From assembly GCF_030817655.1 (NCBI RefSeq), contig NZ_JAUSZM010000004.1, positions 124,001 to 188,000 on the forward strand: 64,000 nt of DNA. The letters are read 5' to 3'. Origin of the DNA: Streptomyces sp. V4I2 (GTDB lineage Bacteria > Actinomycetota > Actinomycetes > Streptomycetales > Streptomycetaceae). The translations under genes were made by a program, and so were the position numbers. The stretch's first letter is position 1, and every line of letters starts with the position of its first letter. The notes beneath the pieces are model-generated. The model ran no database searches, was not told the DNA's origin, and was given only the letters and a program-made list of their open reading frames with translations. This document shows positions 63,593 to 64,000 of the stretch, one piece after another.

Positions 63593-64000
63593 ATGGTGAG
63601 TGGGGGAGTGGCTGACTGTGGCCTGCTGTCGCGGCTTCGGCCGCGAGCGCGGTCGGTGTGGGCGAAGCATGACGGTAATACCGACAGTTGGATGCCGTTG
63701 TGGCGGCACATGGAGGACAGCGCTGCTGTTGCTGGCCTGTTGTGGGACGAGTGGCTGCCTGCCAGTGTGCGGACGCTGGTCTGTGAGGTCTTGCCCGACG
63801 GTGGGGCGGACGGGCGCAGGCTCGTGGTGTGGCTTGCGGGTGTGCACGATATCGGTAAGGCCACTCCGGCCTTCGCCTGCCAGGTCGACCAGCTTGCTGA
63901 TGTGATGCGCGAGCAAGGTCTGGAGATGCCGTCGCGGCAGGGGATGGGGCCGGATCGGCGGCTTGCGCCGCATGGGCTGGCTGGTCAGGTGTTACTCGGT
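63593..64000 (+). CDS. cas3: Cas3 helicase-nuclease, N-terminal HD part (runs off window)
   Basis: ATG 63593 (or GTG 63596) opens a frame with no stop to base 64000, 136 codons. The HD nuclease signatures are present: SVWAKHDGNTDSWMPLWRHM, EDSAAVAGLLWDEW, LAGVHDIGKATPAFACQVDQ. The HDIGK metal-binding motif and the H of WRHMEDSA match Cas3 HD domains of type I systems. Cas3 degrades target DNA after Cascade binding. The helicase part and the other I-E genes (cse1, cse2, cas7, cas5, cas6e, cas1, cas2) would lie to the right. It diverges from the array with about 230 bases between them. Confidence 0.93.
   Translation, partial: MVSGGVADCGLLSRLRPRARSVWAKHDGNTDSWMPLWRHMEDSAAVAGLLWDEWLPASVRTLVCEVLPDGGADGRRLVVWLAGVHDIGKATPAFACQVDQLADVMREQGLEMPSRQGMGPDRRLAPHGLAGQVLLG

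Noticed and set aside
1..64000. tRNA, rRNA and telomere sequences
   Set aside because: None was recognised on reading both strands, so no integration site at a tRNA can be claimed.

Overview
This window reads as high-GC actinobacterial DNA, almost certainly Streptomyces. GTG starts are common, start/stop overlaps (ATGA, GTGA) are frequent, and there are a WhiB regulator, two DUF2637 membrane proteins, an FtsK-like single-protein transfer ATPase and many Streptomyces-type insertion sequences. The gene content (ParA/ParB with repeated parS-like palindromes, transfer and spread genes, GntR/UTRA regulators, a probable replication locus) points to a large plasmid or a plasmid integrated in a chromosome arm. 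No telomere, tRNA, rRNA or housekeeping gene was seen.

Layout. 0-6 kb: the end of a BTAD protein, a decayed DUF3846 gene, a DUF2637 membrane protein and a parAB operon with its parS-like sites. 6-26 kb: an accessory zone of transport, regulator and methyltransferase genes, broken up by IS5, IS630 and IS481 elements, fragments of ISKra4 and IS256, and several gene relics (Uma2, DegT aminotransferase, tyrosine recombinase, methyltransferase). It ends in an intact SDR-SDR-NTF2-TetR operon with a visible operator. 26-39.5 kb: a long minus-strand block of small plasmid genes, many overlapping by 4 nt, including HIT and RapZ-like domains, ASCH, GGDEF, a P-loop kinase, an LRR protein and an orphan Pycsar-type membrane effector. 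39.5-41 kb: an IS110 element.

41-53.5 kb: the conjugation/spread module on the minus strand (FtsK-like translocase, helical accessory proteins, a low-complexity protein, a coiled-coil DUF2637 protein, WhiB), punctuated by strong stem-loops. 53.8-55.3 kb: two UTRA-domain regulators between CTTAAG operators. 55.6-58.7 kb: a cassette of HTH-kinase, small nucleotide-kinase-like protein, 6PGDH-like oxidoreductase and HAD phosphatase. 59.5-62.6 kb: a large DNA-binding protein (candidate replication initiator) and a frameshifted DUF721-like gene. 62.66-63.36 kb: a 12-repeat type I-E CRISPR array whose leader lies between it and the first 408 nt of cas3, which runs off the right edge.

Working together: ParAB and parS would partition the replicon, the 42-53 kb genes would move and spread it, the UTRA/GntR pair probably controls transfer, and CRISPR plus the orphan Pycsar effector suggest a defence role. 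At least seven genes are frameshifted, so either decay is widespread or the assembly carries indels.
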